A program made the translations under genes and the position numbers. Positions 17,199-26,281 of a stretch of DNA of 64,000 nucleotides are shown here, piece after piece. Numbering within the stretch: position 1 is the first letter of the stretch; each line of letters starts with the position of its first letter. The notes under the pieces are model-generated. The model made no database searches. It saw only the letters and a list, made by a program, of their open reading frames with translations, and had not been told where the DNA came from. Source of the DNA: Clostridium sp. CAG:452 (GTDB lineage Bacteria > Bacillota > Clostridia > TANB77 > CAG-508); the NCBI GenBank assembly GCA_000434035.1, contig FR893523.1:150297-214296 (forward strand), read 5' to 3'.

Positions 17199-17675
17199 AT
17201 GGCAGGAGCAATTATGAATAAAGTATGGGATTTTTTAGGAGTAGATACTGCAAACGATGAAGAAGTAGAAAATGATAATGAAAATATATATGGTTATGAA
17301 AGAGAAGAAGAACCAGAAGAAGTAGAAGAGAAAGGACTTTTTGGAAGAAAAAGCAAAGTTGTTAGTATGCCACAACCACAACAAATAAAAATGGTAATAA
17401 CACAACCAACTTCTTTTGAACAATCAGAAGAAATTTGTAATTATTTAAAAGAAAAAAAATCTATAATAGTTAACTTAGAATATGTAAATAAAGATGTAGC
17501 AAGAAGAATTGTAGACTTTATTAGTGGTGGAGTTCATGCTTTAGATGGACATATCCAAAAAGTATCAAATGCAATATTCTTGGTTGCACCAGTTAATTAT
17601 GAAATAGCAAGCGATTTAGCAAGAGAAGAAATAAAAAATAAACTTTCAGTTTCATGGCTAAAAAATAATAACTAA
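17199..17675 (+). CDS. sepF: Cell division protein SepF
   Basis: A 158-residue SepF, the membrane-tethering partner of FtsZ in Gram-positive bacteria. An N-terminal amphipathic-type start (AGAIMNKVWDFLG) is followed by an acidic linker (about 23-45), and the DUF552 core (about 65-150) contains VNLEYVNKDVARRIVDFISG and the Gly-rich turn GGVHALDGHIQKVS. ATG at 17199 follows AGGAGG. divIVA is the next gene, separated by a hairpin. Confidence 0.9.
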   Translation: MAGAIMNKVWDFLGVDTANDEEVENDNENIYGYEREEEPEEVEEKGLFGRKSKVVSMPQPQQIKMVITQPTSFEQSEEICNYLKEKKSIIVNLEYVNKDVARRIVDFISGGVHALDGHIQKVSNAIFLVAPVNYEIASDLAREEIKNKLSVSWLKNNN

Positions 17676-17694
17676 TATAAAAATTAATAAGCAT

Positions 17695-17716
17695 GGGCAT
17701 ATTATTATGCCCTTTT
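17695..17716 (+). terminator. Terminator or attenuator between sepF and divIVA
   Basis: GGGCATA, loop TTAT, TATGCCC, then TTTT. The stem is compact and the divIVA ribosome site follows 6 bp later, so partial read-through is likely. Confidence 0.7.
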
Positions 17717-17735
17717 ATAATAAGGAGTGATAATA

Positions 17736-18185
17736 ATGATAACACCATTAGATATAGAAAATAAAAAATTTGCAAAACAAATGATGAATGGATACAATGT
17801 AGATGAAGTAGATGATTTTTTAGATGAATTAACATTGGATTATGGAAAATTATATAAAGAAAATGCAGAATTAAAAGCACAAAGAGAAGAACTAGATTCT
17901 AACGTAGGAAAATATAAAAATATAGAAAACACTATACAAAATACACTAATAATGGCTCAAAAAACAGCAGATGAAGTACAAGAAGTCGCTAAAAAACAAG
18001 CAGAGCAAATAATAAAAGATGCAGAATTTCAAGCAAAGAATTCAGTAGAAGAATTAAATACACAAATACTTTTAAAACAAAAAGAATTAGAAGATTTAAA
18101 AAAACAATTTGATGTATATAAAGCAAAAATGGAATCACTTTTAATTTCACAATTAGAGCTTTTAAAAGATCACAAAGAAGATTAA
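17736..18185 (+). CDS. divIVA: DivIVA domain protein
   Basis: A 149-residue coiled-coil protein of the DivIVA/GpsB family that recognises curved membrane at septa and poles. The N-terminal lipid-binding motif ITPLDIENKKFAKQMMNGYN is followed by VDEVDDFLDEL and long coiled coils to the end. ATG at 17736 has AAGGAG 8 nt upstream; an in-frame GTG at 17727 overlaps that site and is rejected. It lies downstream of sepF as in many Firmicutes. Confidence 0.9.
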   Translation: MITPLDIENKKFAKQMMNGYNVDEVDDFLDELTLDYGKLYKENAELKAQREELDSNVGKYKNIENTIQNTLIMAQKTADEVQEVAKKQAEQIIKDAEFQAKNSVEELNTQILLKQKELEDLKKQFDVYKAKMESLLISQLELLKDHKED

Positions 18186-18208
18186 AATAAACAAATTTTA
18201 AAGAAAAT

Positions 18209-18240
18209 AAAGATTGTATGATTTATACAATCTTTATTTT
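18209..18240 (+). terminator. Rho-independent terminator after divIVA
   Basis: AAAGATTGTA (18209-18218), loop TGATTTA, TACAATCTTT (18226-18235), then ATTTTT. Confidence 0.85.
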
Positions 18241-18332
18241 TGTGCAGTTAAATATTGTAAAAAGTGTAGAAATATGTTATATTTTAAAGGATGACGTATA
18301 TTTTATAATATACAAAATGAAAGAGGAGAGAT

Positions 18333-18890
18333 ATGTATTTAATAGTAGGTCTTGGAAATCCAGAAAGCGATTATGCAAATACAAGGCATAACATGGGTTT
18401 TGATGTAATTAATGAAATATCAAAAAAGTGCGATATAAAAGTATCAAAATCTAAGTTTAATGCATTGTATGGCATGGGAGAAATAGAAAATAATAAGGTA
18501 ATATTAGTAAAACCACAAACATATATGAACTTGAGTGGAGAAAGTATTATACAATTTAAAAAATTCTATAAAATTTCCAATAAAAATATTATAGTAATTT
18601 ATGATGATATAGACTTAAAAATAGGAGATATTAGATTAAAAGCAAAAGGTGGAGCAGGAACACATAATGGAATGAAATCGGTTGTACAAAATTTAAATAC
18701 AGAAGATTTTATACGAGTACGAGTAGGAATAGGGTCACCAGAAAATAAAGAAGATATGATAAATTATGTAATAGGTCCTATACCTAAAAGAGAAAAAGAA
18801 ATATTAGATGGAAGTATAGAAAAAGCAGCAGAAAGTGTAATAGAAATATTAAAAAGTGGAATAGATGTTGCAATGAATAGATTTAATTAA
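18333..18890 (+). CDS. pth: Peptidyl-tRNA hydrolase
   Basis: A 185-residue Pth that releases tRNA from prematurely dropped peptidyl-tRNAs. Key residues are visible: GLGNPESDYANTRHNMGFD (Asn and catalytic His), YMNLSG, and YDDIDLKIGDIRLKAKGGAG with the active-site Asp, followed by HNGMKSV. ATG at 18333 follows GAGGAG. It probably starts a new unit after the divIVA terminator and leads into rng. If drop-off is raised by shifting at CGG, Pth would matter more in this organism (speculation). Confidence 0.97.
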   Translation: MYLIVGLGNPESDYANTRHNMGFDVINEISKKCDIKVSKSKFNALYGMGEIENNKVILVKPQTYMNLSGESIIQFKKFYKISNKNIIVIYDDIDLKIGDIRLKAKGGAGTHNGMKSVVQNLNTEDFIRVRVGIGSPENKEDMINYVIGPIPKREKEILDGSIEKAAESVIEILKSGIDVAMNRFN

Positions 18891-18901
18891 AGGAGACATA
18901 A

Positions 18902-20101
18902 ATGTTAGAACTAATTATAAACAAAGAACCAGATAAGAAAACTATAATGCTAGTAGAAAATGGAATACTAGTAGAAAAACATGAGGAACATGAAAATCAT
19001 CAAAGACTAGAAGGAAATATATATTGTGGCAAAGTACAAAGTGTACTACAAGGAATGCAATCAGCTTTTATCGATATAGGTGATAAAAGAAATACATTTA
19101 TACGTTTAAAAGACTTATTGCCTAAGGAAGATGAAACAAAAACAGATGTAAATAATAAAATAAAAGGAAAAGATATAACAGACATAATAAATGTTGGAAC
19201 AAAAATATTAGTACAAGTAAAAAGAGACGGAACAGAATCTAAAGGAGCAAGGGTTTCAACACATATAAATTTACCAGGTAGATTTGTTGTTTTTATGCCA
19301 AATACAAACTTTGTAACAGTATCTCAAAAAATAGAAGATGAGAGCGAAAGAAGTAGGCTAATAAATATAGTAAAACAAGTTCTACCAAAAGGCGATGGAG
19401 CAATAATAAGAACTTCAAGTAACAATATAAATGAAGAACTATTAAAGCAAGACTTAGACGGATTGATAAAAAAATGGAAACAAATAAAAAAAGACTATGA
19501 TGAGCATAAATTAAATGGTCCAAAATTAGTATATGATAATAAAGCATTACTTAGAAGAACTTTAATAGATGTTGTGGATCAAAACCTAAATAAAGTTATA
19601 GTTAATGATAAAAAGACATATAAAGATGTAAATGACATTTTAAAAAGCATGGGTATGGAAGAGAAGATAAAATTAGAACTAAAAGAAAACGAAGATTTAT
19701 TAGAAATGCATTCATTAAGAAGCCAAGTTGAAAAGATGAGCAATAGAAAAATATGGCTTAAATGCGGTGGATTTATTACAATTGATAGAACAGAAGCATT
19801 AACTGCAATTGATGTAAACACAGGAAAATATACAGGAAATAATAATTTGGAACAGACCGTGTTTAAAGTAAATAAAGAAGCAACAACAGAAATTGCAAAA
19901 CAATTAAGATTAAGAGATATTGGCGGAATTATAATAATAGATTATATAGATATGCACGAAGAAGAAAATAAAAAAGAAATAATAGAATTATTAGCACAGA
20001 GTTTAAAAAAAGATAGAACTAAATCACAAATATTAGGATTTACTAAACTAAACTTATTAGAAATGACAAGAAAAAATATGTGTAATAATGATGATTATTA
20101 A
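18902..20101 (+). CDS. rng: Ribonuclease E/G family protein, short C-terminus
   Basis: A 399-residue RNase E/G endoribonuclease for rRNA maturation and mRNA decay. An N-terminal S1-type segment (about 35-130; QGMQSAFIDIGDKRNTFI) precedes the catalytic core with the metal-binding aspartates in TAIDVNTGKYTG and GGIIIIDYIDM. The protein ends GLTKLxLLEMTRK-like, then NMCNNDDY. It therefore lacks the zinc-link cysteines and small domain seen in longer homologues. No CGG occurs at the end, so this is not a recoding site. The start has AAGGAG 7 nt upstream. rimO starts 13 bp after the stop. Confidence 0.9.
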   Translation: MLELIINKEPDKKTIMLVENGILVEKHEEHENHQRLEGNIYCGKVQSVLQGMQSAFIDIGDKRNTFIRLKDLLPKEDETKTDVNNKIKGKDITDIINVGTKILVQVKRDGTESKGARVSTHINLPGRFVVFMPNTNFVTVSQKIEDESERSRLINIVKQVLPKGDGAIIRTSSNNINEELLKQDLDGLIKKWKQIKKDYDEHKLNGPKLVYDNKALLRRTLIDVVDQNLNKVIVNDKKTYKDVNDILKSMGMEEKIKLELKENEDLLEMHSLRSQVEKMSNRKIWLKCGGFITIDRTEALTAIDVNTGKYTGNNNLEQTVFKVNKEATTEIAKQLRLRDIGGIIIIDYIDMHEEENKKEIIELLAQSLKKDRTKSQILGFTKLNLLEMTRKNMCNNDDY

Positions 20102-20114
20102 TAAGAGGTAAAAA

Positions 20115-21431
20115 ATGAAAGTAGGATTTGTATCATTAGGTTGTTCAAAAAATTTAATAGACACAGAAATGGCAATAGGACTATTTAAAAAGAACAACTT
20201 TGAAATAGTAAATGATGTAGAAAAAGCAGAAATAATAATAGTTAATACATGTGGATTTATAGAATCAGCAAAACAAGAAGCAATAAATACAATACTTGAA
20301 ATGGCTGAACATAAAGAAAATGGAACATGCAAATATTTAGTGGTAATGGGGTGCTTAGTTCAAAGATATAAAAAAGAACTACAAAAGGCACTTCCAGAAG
20401 TAGATTTATTTATAGAAATAAATGACTATACAAACTATTGGAATAAAATTCTTGAATTATTAGACGAAAAAGAAAAGCCAGATACTATAAATAATTTGTG
20501 CTATATGGATAGAGTAATAAGTACAGGAAATAAAACAGCATATTTAAAAATAGCAGAAGGATGTAGCAATAGATGTACATATTGTGCGATACCATATATA
20601 CGAGGACCTTATGTAAGTAGACCAATGGAAGAAGTATTGGAAGAGGCTAAAAAATTAGCAACAGCTGGAATAAAAGAACTAATAGTAATTGCACAAGACA
20701 CAACAAGATATGGAGAAGATTTATATGGAGAATCAAAACTAAGTGATTTACTAAATGAGCTTTGCAAAATTGACGGTTTTGAATGGATTAGATTTTTGTA
20801 TGCATATCCAGAAAGCATAACAGATGAATTAATACAAACAGTTAAAAACAATCCAAAAATTTGTAATTATTTTGACATACCAATTCAACATATATCAGAT
20901 TCTGTGTTAAAAAGAATGAATAGAAGAACAAATGGAAAACAAATAGAAGAGCTAATTAACAAAATAAAAAAACAAATACCAAATGTGATATTAAGAACAT
21001 CATTAATTGTGGGATTCCCAGGAGAAACAGAAGGGGATTTTAATAAACTATATGAATTTGTTAAAAAAGGATATTTTGATAAATTAGGAGTATTTACATA
21101 TTCTAAAGAAGATGGAACACCAGCGGCAAGATTAAAGGAACAAATACATCCTGCAACTAAAAAGAAAAGATATAATCTAATAATGAGTGTCGCAAAAGAT
21201 ATATCTGCAGAAAAACTAAAATCTTATATAGGAAAAGAGTATAAGGTATTAGTAGAAGATACCACATTTGACCATAAATTCTGTGTAGGTAGAAGCTATA
21301 TGGACATACCAGATACAGATGGAATGGTAATAATAAAGAATTGTGACGCCAAATTAGTAGGGGAATTTGTTAATTGCAAAGTTACAGCAGTAAATAATTA
21401 TGATTTAATTGCTAAAATAAGTAATAAATAA
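20115..21431 (+). CDS. rimO: Ribosomal protein uS12 methylthiotransferase RimO
   Basis: A 438-residue radical SAM methylthiotransferase that modifies an Asp of ribosomal protein S12. The N-terminal cluster cysteines lie in LGCSKNLIDTE, NTCGF and MGCLVQRYK. The radical SAM motif is CSNRCTYCAIPYIRG (about 154-168). A C-terminal TRAM-like domain holds VLVEDT and GRSYMDIPDTDG. The LGCSKNxxDTE start and length favour RimO over MiaB. It acts on the decoding site of the ribosome, worth noting in a genome with proposed recoding. Confidence 0.95.
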   Translation: MKVGFVSLGCSKNLIDTEMAIGLFKKNNFEIVNDVEKAEIIIVNTCGFIESAKQEAINTILEMAEHKENGTCKYLVVMGCLVQRYKKELQKALPEVDLFIEINDYTNYWNKILELLDEKEKPDTINNLCYMDRVISTGNKTAYLKIAEGCSNRCTYCAIPYIRGPYVSRPMEEVLEEAKKLATAGIKELIVIAQDTTRYGEDLYGESKLSDLLNELCKIDGFEWIRFLYAYPESITDELIQTVKNNPKICNYFDIPIQHISDSVLKRMNRRTNGKQIEELINKIKKQIPNVILRTSLIVGFPGETEGDFNKLYEFVKKGYFDKLGVFTYSKEDGTPAARLKEQIHPATKKKRYNLIMSVAKDISAEKLKSYIGKEYKVLVEDTTFDHKFCVGRSYMDIPDTDGMVIIKNCDAKLVGEFVNCKVTAVNNYDLIAKISNK

Positions 21432-21436
21432 CTTAG

Positions 21437-21462
21437 TACCTCCATACTATCAGATGGAGGTA
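21437..21462 (+). terminator. Hairpin between rimO and fbp
   Basis: TACCTCCAT, an 8-nt loop, ATGGAGGTA (9-bp perfect stem), followed by TATTAATTAA rather than a T-run. It is a weak terminator or a processing hairpin. Confidence 0.55.
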
Positions 21463-21484
21463 TATTAATTAAGTGAGGTATATT

Positions 21485-23444
21485 ATGGAAGAAAAAGTTA
21501 GTTTAAAAAGACATTTAAAAATACTTAGTAAGCAATACACTAATATAGAACAAGTTGCAGAAGAAATAATAAATTTACAAGCAATACTTAATTTACCAAA
21601 GGGAACAGAATTATTTTTAAGTGATATACATGGAGAATATGGTTCATTCTCTCATATTTTAAACAATGGCTCTGGAATTATAAGAAACAAAATAGAAGAT
21701 ATATTTAATAATCAAATAACAGAACGTGATAGAAGACAATTAGCAACATTAATCTATTACCCAGAAGAAAAATTAGCTTTAATAAAAAAAGAGGTAGAAG
21801 ATATAAAAGAGTGGTACAGCATAAATCTATATAGACTAATAGAAGTTGCAAGAGAAGTAAGTTCAAAATATACAAGATCTAAAGTTAGAAAAGCAATGCC
21901 TAAGGGATTTGATTATATAATAGATGAGTTGCTACATCTTCAGGGATGTGGACCAGATAAAGAAACATATTATAAGCAAATAATTAGTTCAATTATAGAA
22001 TTAGATAGAGCAGACGAATTTATAGTAGCAATATCAAACCTAATAAAAAGAATGGCAATAGACCATTTACATGTAATAGGGGATATATTTGATAGAGGCC
22101 CAAATGCAAAGCTAGTAATGGATACATTAATGAATTTCCATAGTTTAGATATAGAGCTTGGAAACCATGACATATTGTGGATGGGAGCAGCATGTGGAAA
22201 TAAAGCATGTATAGCAAATGTAATAAGAATATGTAGTAGATATGATAATATAGATACACTAGAAGACGGTTATGGAATAAATATAAGACCACTTGCAACA
22301 TTTGCACTAGAAACATACAAAGATGATAATTGTGAAAAATTTGTACCAAAAGTATTTGACTACAACAAATATATTAGAAGTGATGAAATATCAATAGCAA
22401 AAATCCATAAAGCAATATCTATAATACAATTTAAGCTAGAAGGTCAAATAATAAAAGAGCACCCAGAATACAAAATGGATGGAAGACTTTTATTAGATAA
22501 AATAGACTATGAAAAAGGAACAATACAAATAGATAATAAAATATACAATTTAAATGATACAAACTTCCCAACAGTAGATTACAAAAATCCATACAAATTA
22601 ACAAAAGAAGAAGAAGAGATAATAAATAGATTACAAGAATCATTTAAAAATAGTGAAACTTTAAATAAACATATATCATTTTTATACTCAAAAGCTTCTA
22701 TGTATAAATGCTTTAATTCAAACTTATTATTCCATGGATGTGTTCCAATGGAAGCAGATGGAGAATTTTCAAAAATAGAAGTATTAGGAGAGAGCATATC
22801 AGGGAAAAGATACTTTGATTGCATAGAAAAAATTGCAAATGAAGCGTATTTTGGAAAAGAAAATAACAAAGATGCAGTAGATTTTATGTGGTACTTGTGG
22901 TGTGGTCCAAAATCGCCATTGTTTGGCAAAGCAAAAGCAGCAACATTTGAAAGATATTTTGTAGAAGAAAAAGAAACTCACAAGGAAGAAAAAAATCCAT
23001 ATTTTGCATTAATAGAAAATGAAGAAATATGTGATAAAATTTTAAAAGAATTTGGATTAGGAACAAAAAATTCACACATAATAAATGGCCATGTACCAGT
23101 AAAAGAAAAAGATGGAGAAAGTCCAATAAAAGCAAATGGAAAACTTTTAGTAATAGACCGGAGGATTTGCAAAAAGCTATAGAGGACAAACAGGAAGAGC
23201 GGGATACACATTAACATATAATTCTTATGGGTTAATACTTGCAGCAAATGAACCATTTGATTCAAAAGAGTCAGCAATAAGAGAAGAGCAAGATATAAAA
23301 TATGATATAATGGTAAATGAAAAAGAAACAGAAAGAAAAAGAGTAGCAGACACAGACATAGGAAAGGAAATACAAGAAGAAATAGAAGACTTAAAACTAT
23401 TACTTTCAGCATACAAACAAGGCAAAATAAAAGAAAATATCTAA
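21485..23444 (+). CDS. fbp: Class III fructose-1,6-bisphosphatase, read through a +1 shift at CGGA
   Basis: The Firmicute-type Fbp of gluconeogenesis is a metallophosphoesterase of about 650 residues. Visible motifs are SDIHGEYGSF (about 46), GDIFDRGPNA, GNHDILWMGAACG and FHGCVPMEADG. Frame 0 runs 558 codons to LLVIDRR and stops eight codons after CGG. Skipping the C gives GGFAKSYRGQTGRAGYTLTY and on to 23444, a total of 652 residues, matching family length. ATG at 21485 has GAGG 6-9 nt upstream; a GTG at 21473 is in frame but less well placed. The lost region holds a conserved substrate-site segment, so the unshifted product would probably be inactive. Confidence 0.92.
23159..23162 (+). other. 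+1 recoding site CGGA in fbp
   Basis: Frame 0: ATA GAC CGG AGG ATT; shifted: ATA GAC (C) GGA GGA TTT. It restores the family D-G-G-F-A-K motif. CGG is codon 559. Confidence 0.9.
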
Positions 23445-23448
23445 TTTT

Positions 23449-23484
23449 AATGGTGAAAAAGGGGTCAGACCCCTTTTTCACCAT
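23449..23484. repeat. REP-like palindrome after fbp
   Basis: AATGGTGAAAAAGGGGTC is followed, after one base, by its reverse complement; the centre is GGGGTCAGACCCC. It may serve as a convergent terminator between fbp and feoB. The centre is typical of REP elements mobilised by TnpA_REP (RAYT) transposases. Confidence 0.7.
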
Positions 23485-23566
23485 TTTTCACAAAATCATA
23501 GAAAGTTCTAAATTCATAGCCTTGCTCTTTTAAATAATTAATTGAATCTTCTAATGCATCAAATTT
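23465..23566 (-). pseudogene. C-terminal remnant resembling polysaccharide deacetylase
   Basis: Reading leftward, 33 codons encode KFDALEDSINYLKEQGYEFR and then TFYDFVKNGEKGV before a stop inside the REP palindrome. This resembles the final helix and strand of NodB-type polysaccharide deacetylases (LxYLKxxGYEF). There is no start codon or upstream domain; feoB ends at the same place. It looks like debris left by an insertion or deletion next to the REP element. The match is short, so the family call is tentative. Confidence 0.4.
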
Positions 23567-25712
23567 AAAAAATTAAATTATATACACCAGTTGTAAACAT
23601 GCAAGTAATAATTCCTAAAAATGTAGGAATTAAAAATGCAAGTGCGGTCCATTTTAGACTTCCAGATTCCTTCCTTATTGTAATAAGAGTTGTAGAACAA
23701 GGAAAATGCATTAAGCAAAAAAGCATAACATTTATTGCAGTTAAAATGGTCCAACCATTACTAATTAAAATATTAGAAATGTTTGATAAATCATCAATTT
23801 GCATTAAACTTCCACCAGCAGTATAGCTCATAAGAATTATAGGAAGAACAATTTCATTTGCAGGAAGTGCTAATATAAATGCAGTTAAAATATAACCATC
23901 TAACCCCATAAGTTTAGCAAAAGGATTTAAGAAATTAGCAACATGAGTTAGTAAACTAATTCCACTAATATTTATATTCGCGAAAAACCATATAATAATT
24001 CCAGCAGGAATTGCAATACTAACAGCTCTTCCAAGAACAAATAGAGTTCGGTCAAAAATTGAACGTACAAAGATTTTTCCAAACTGAGGAGTTCTATAAG
24101 GTGGAAGCTCCAGCATAAAAGAGGATGGCATTCCTTTTAAAATCGTTTTAGAGAGTAATTTAGATACAATAAGTGTAACAATAACACCTATAATTATAAC
24201 AGCAATAACGGCTAATGTGGACCAAATAGAAGACCATATTCCTAATGCAGAACTTGCAAAAAATATAGATGAAATTGTAATTAAAAAAGGAAAACGTCCA
24301 TTGCATGGTACAAAATTATTTGTAAGCATGGCAACTAATCTTTCTCTTGGAGAATCTATAATTCTACATCCAACAACACCAGCAGCATTACATCCGAATC
24401 CCATACACATTGTTAATGCCTGCTTTCCAGAGGTACAAGCTTTTCTAAAAAAGTTATCTAAATTAAAAGCAATTCTTGGCAAATATCCCAAATCTTCTAA
24501 AATAGTAAAAAGAGGGAAAAAGATAGCCATTGGAGGAAGCATTACAGCAACAATCCACGCGAGAGTTCTATATAATCCAAATACAGATATATCTATAAGC
24601 CATAGAGGAGAATTGAAATGCTCAAATAGTAAGACTAACTTTGTTTCTATATAATTAAAAAACTTTGTTAGTAATGCAGAAGGATAATTTGCTCCTGTTA
24701 TGGTAATCCAAAAAATTAATGCAAAAAATAAAAGCATAATTGGAATACCAGTTAATTTAGAAGTAAGTATTTTATCAATTTTATTTGTTCTTACAGAATA
24801 ATTTTCCCTTTTACAATGTATTACATCTAAACTAATTTTTTCACTATGAAACATAATTGTAGAAACAATAATATCTTTAAAACTAGATATATTTATATTA
24901 TTTTCTTCTAATATTTCTTTGGCTTTATTAACACTGCAAGATATATTTTCATTATCAACTAAATTTATATTTAGGTAATTTTCAATTGATGAAATAATTT
25001 TAGAATTTCCTTCTAGGAGTTTTAAACTAATCCATCTATAATTAGTAAATAAAGAAGAACATAAAAGTTCCTTAGCACTTTTTTCAACAATAGTAATTGC
25101 ATTTTCTATAGATTCTGGATATTCAATTTTGAATAATTCATCAGAACAATTTTCAGTACAAACTTCATATACACTTTGCATTAATTTATTTAAAGTTTTT
25201 TTCTTCCTAGCAATAGTTCCAACAACAGGAACTCCAAGAGTGAAAGAGAGTTTATCTAAATCTATTTCTATTCCTTTCTTTTTTGCTTCATCTAGTAGAT
25301 TAACACAAACAACTACTTTGTTTGTAATTTCTAAAATTTGATATACTAAATTCAAATTTCTTTCTAAGCAAGTAGCATCAAGCACCACAACTGTACAATC
25401 AGGATTTCCAAAACAAATATAATCTCTAGCAATTTCTTCTTCTTGAGAATTGGACATAATTGAATATGTACCAGGAATATCTACTAAAAGAAAATTTTTG
25501 TTATTAAAAGTGGCTATACCACTAGCATTACTAACTGTTTTACCAGGCCAGTTACCAGTATGCTGATGAAGACCAGTTAAAGAATTAAAAACAGTACTTT
25601 TCCCAACATTAGGGTTGCCTGCTATTGCAATTGTAAAATCACATTTAGACTTTAAAGCTTCTATATCGTTATCTAGCAATTTAGTGCCGGTGGAACTAGA
25701 AGTAAGTCCCAT
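23565..25712 (-). CDS. feoB: Ferrous iron transporter FeoB
   Basis: A 715-residue Fe(II) transporter of the inner membrane. The N-terminal G domain has GNPNVGKST (G1), DIPGTYS (G3) and NLLDEAKKKG (G4). The membrane part follows, with Gate-type segments such as GFGCNAAGVVGCRII and LPPYRTPQFGKI. ATG at 25712 with CGAGGTGA upstream is the sensible start; longer in-frame extensions run into the palindromic gap. It lies downstream of feoA on the same strand, separated by a REP-bearing spacer. Confidence 0.96.
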   Translation of the reverse strand: MGLTSSSTGTKLLDNDIEALKSKCDFTIAIAGNPNVGKSTVFNSLTGLHQHTGNWPGKTVSNASGIATFNNKNFLLVDIPGTYSIMSNSQEEEIARDYICFGNPDCTVVVLDATCLERNLNLVYQILEITNKVVVCVNLLDEAKKKGIEIDLDKLSFTLGVPVVGTIARKKKTLNKLMQSVYEVCTENCSDELFKIEYPESIENAITIVEKSAKELLCSSLFTNYRWISLKLLEGNSKIISSIENYLNINLVDNENISCSVNKAKEILEENNINISSFKDIIVSTIMFHSEKISLDVIHCKRENYSVRTNKIDKILTSKLTGIPIMLLFFALIFWITITGANYPSALLTKFFNYIETKLVLLFEHFNSPLWLIDISVFGLYRTLAWIVAVMLPPMAIFFPLFTILEDLGYLPRIAFNLDNFFRKACTSGKQALTMCMGFGCNAAGVVGCRIIDSPRERLVAMLTNNFVPCNGRFPFLITISSIFFASSALGIWSSIWSTLAVIAVIIIGVIVTLIVSKLLSKTILKGMPSSFMLELPPYRTPQFGKIFVRSIFDRTLFVLGRAVSIAIPAGIIIWFFANINISGISLLTHVANFLNPFAKLMGLDGYILTAFILALPANEIVLPIILMSYTAGGSLMQIDDLSNISNILISNGWTILTAINVMLFCLMHFPCSTTLITIRKESGSLKWTALAFLIPTFLGIITCMFTTGVYNLIF

Positions 25713-25776
25713 AAAATCACCTCGTTTTAAATATTTATATAATATATGCAAAAAATAAAAAAATGAAACATAAGAA

Positions 25777-25889
25777 AAAATTGTAATTTGTTTAGTTCCG
25801 GATGAATTCAGGACAGTCCCCAAAATCCCCAGGTTTGGTGATTTTAAGGGACAGTCCCTAGAATTCCCCCTCACACAAATTACAATTTT
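25777..25889. repeat. REP-like element nested in a 15-bp inverted repeat
   Basis: A perfect 15-bp inverted repeat (AAAATTGTAATTTGT at 25777-25791, complement at 25875-25889) encloses a second imperfect palindrome with GAATTC ends (25804, 25861) and two GGACAGTCCC-type arms. The whole structure fills the feoA-feoB gap. It could fold as one long hairpin and reduce feoB expression relative to feoA. Confidence 0.65.
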
Positions 25890-25890
25890 C

Positions 25891-26118
25891 CTAATTAATC
25901 ATAATCAATTTAGAATCTTCTTTTCTAAGTGCAATTATGCTTCCACGTACTTCGTAGGCAATAGGATTTCCAGTTGGGCTTTTAAGAACAGCAGTTATAT
26001 TAGTTCCATTTACAAGACCTAAATCTAGAAGTCTTCTTCTTAAATCTCCATTACAATTAAGAGAATGTATTTTAGCACATTTATTAATATCCAATTTATC
26101 TAAAGATGTATTATTCAC
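25891..26118 (-). CDS. feoA: FeoA family protein
   Basis: A 75-residue SH3-like FeoA protein, accessory to FeoB in ferrous iron uptake. Typical features are RRRLLDLGLVNGTNITAVLKS and the C-terminal strand YEVRGSIIALRKEDSKLI. The start is taken as GTG at 26118, with GGAGG 6 nt upstream; an upstream ATG in frame precedes the ribosome site and is rejected. It lies directly upstream of feoB. Confidence 0.88.
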   Translation of the reverse strand: MNNTSLDKLDINKCAKIHSLNCNGDLRRRLLDLGLVNGTNITAVLKSPTGNPIAYEVRGSIIALRKEDSKLIMIN

Positions 26119-26223
26119 TATAAACCTCCAAAACAAGTAAAATTAAAAACGAAGAGGTCTGTCCTCATTTGTTTATATATATAAAAGATTTGTTACTACT
26201 AATATATGAAAATAAATATGTAA

Positions 26224-26252
26224 TTGACACAAAACGGCAAAGAATATATAAT
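26224..26252 (+). promoter_or_regulatory. Consensus promoter of dut
   Basis: TTGACA (26224-26229), exactly 17 bp, TATAAT (26247-26252), 29 bp upstream of the dut ATG. A perfect housekeeping-sigma consensus. Confidence 0.85.
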
Positions 26253-26281
26253 GTTAAAAAATAAAGAAAAGAGGTATAAAA

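Noticed and set aside
20060..20101. A seventh recoding site at the end of rng
   Set aside because: No CGG occurs near the stop, and no following sequence in another frame restores an RNase G tail before rimO begins.
9140..23444. Treating pilT, miaA and fbp as pseudogenes or plain sequencing errors
   Set aside because: All breaks have one form (extra C giving CGG in phase before A), no gene shows other damage, and in-frame CGG is otherwise absent. Random errors or decay would give varied indels in varied phases.
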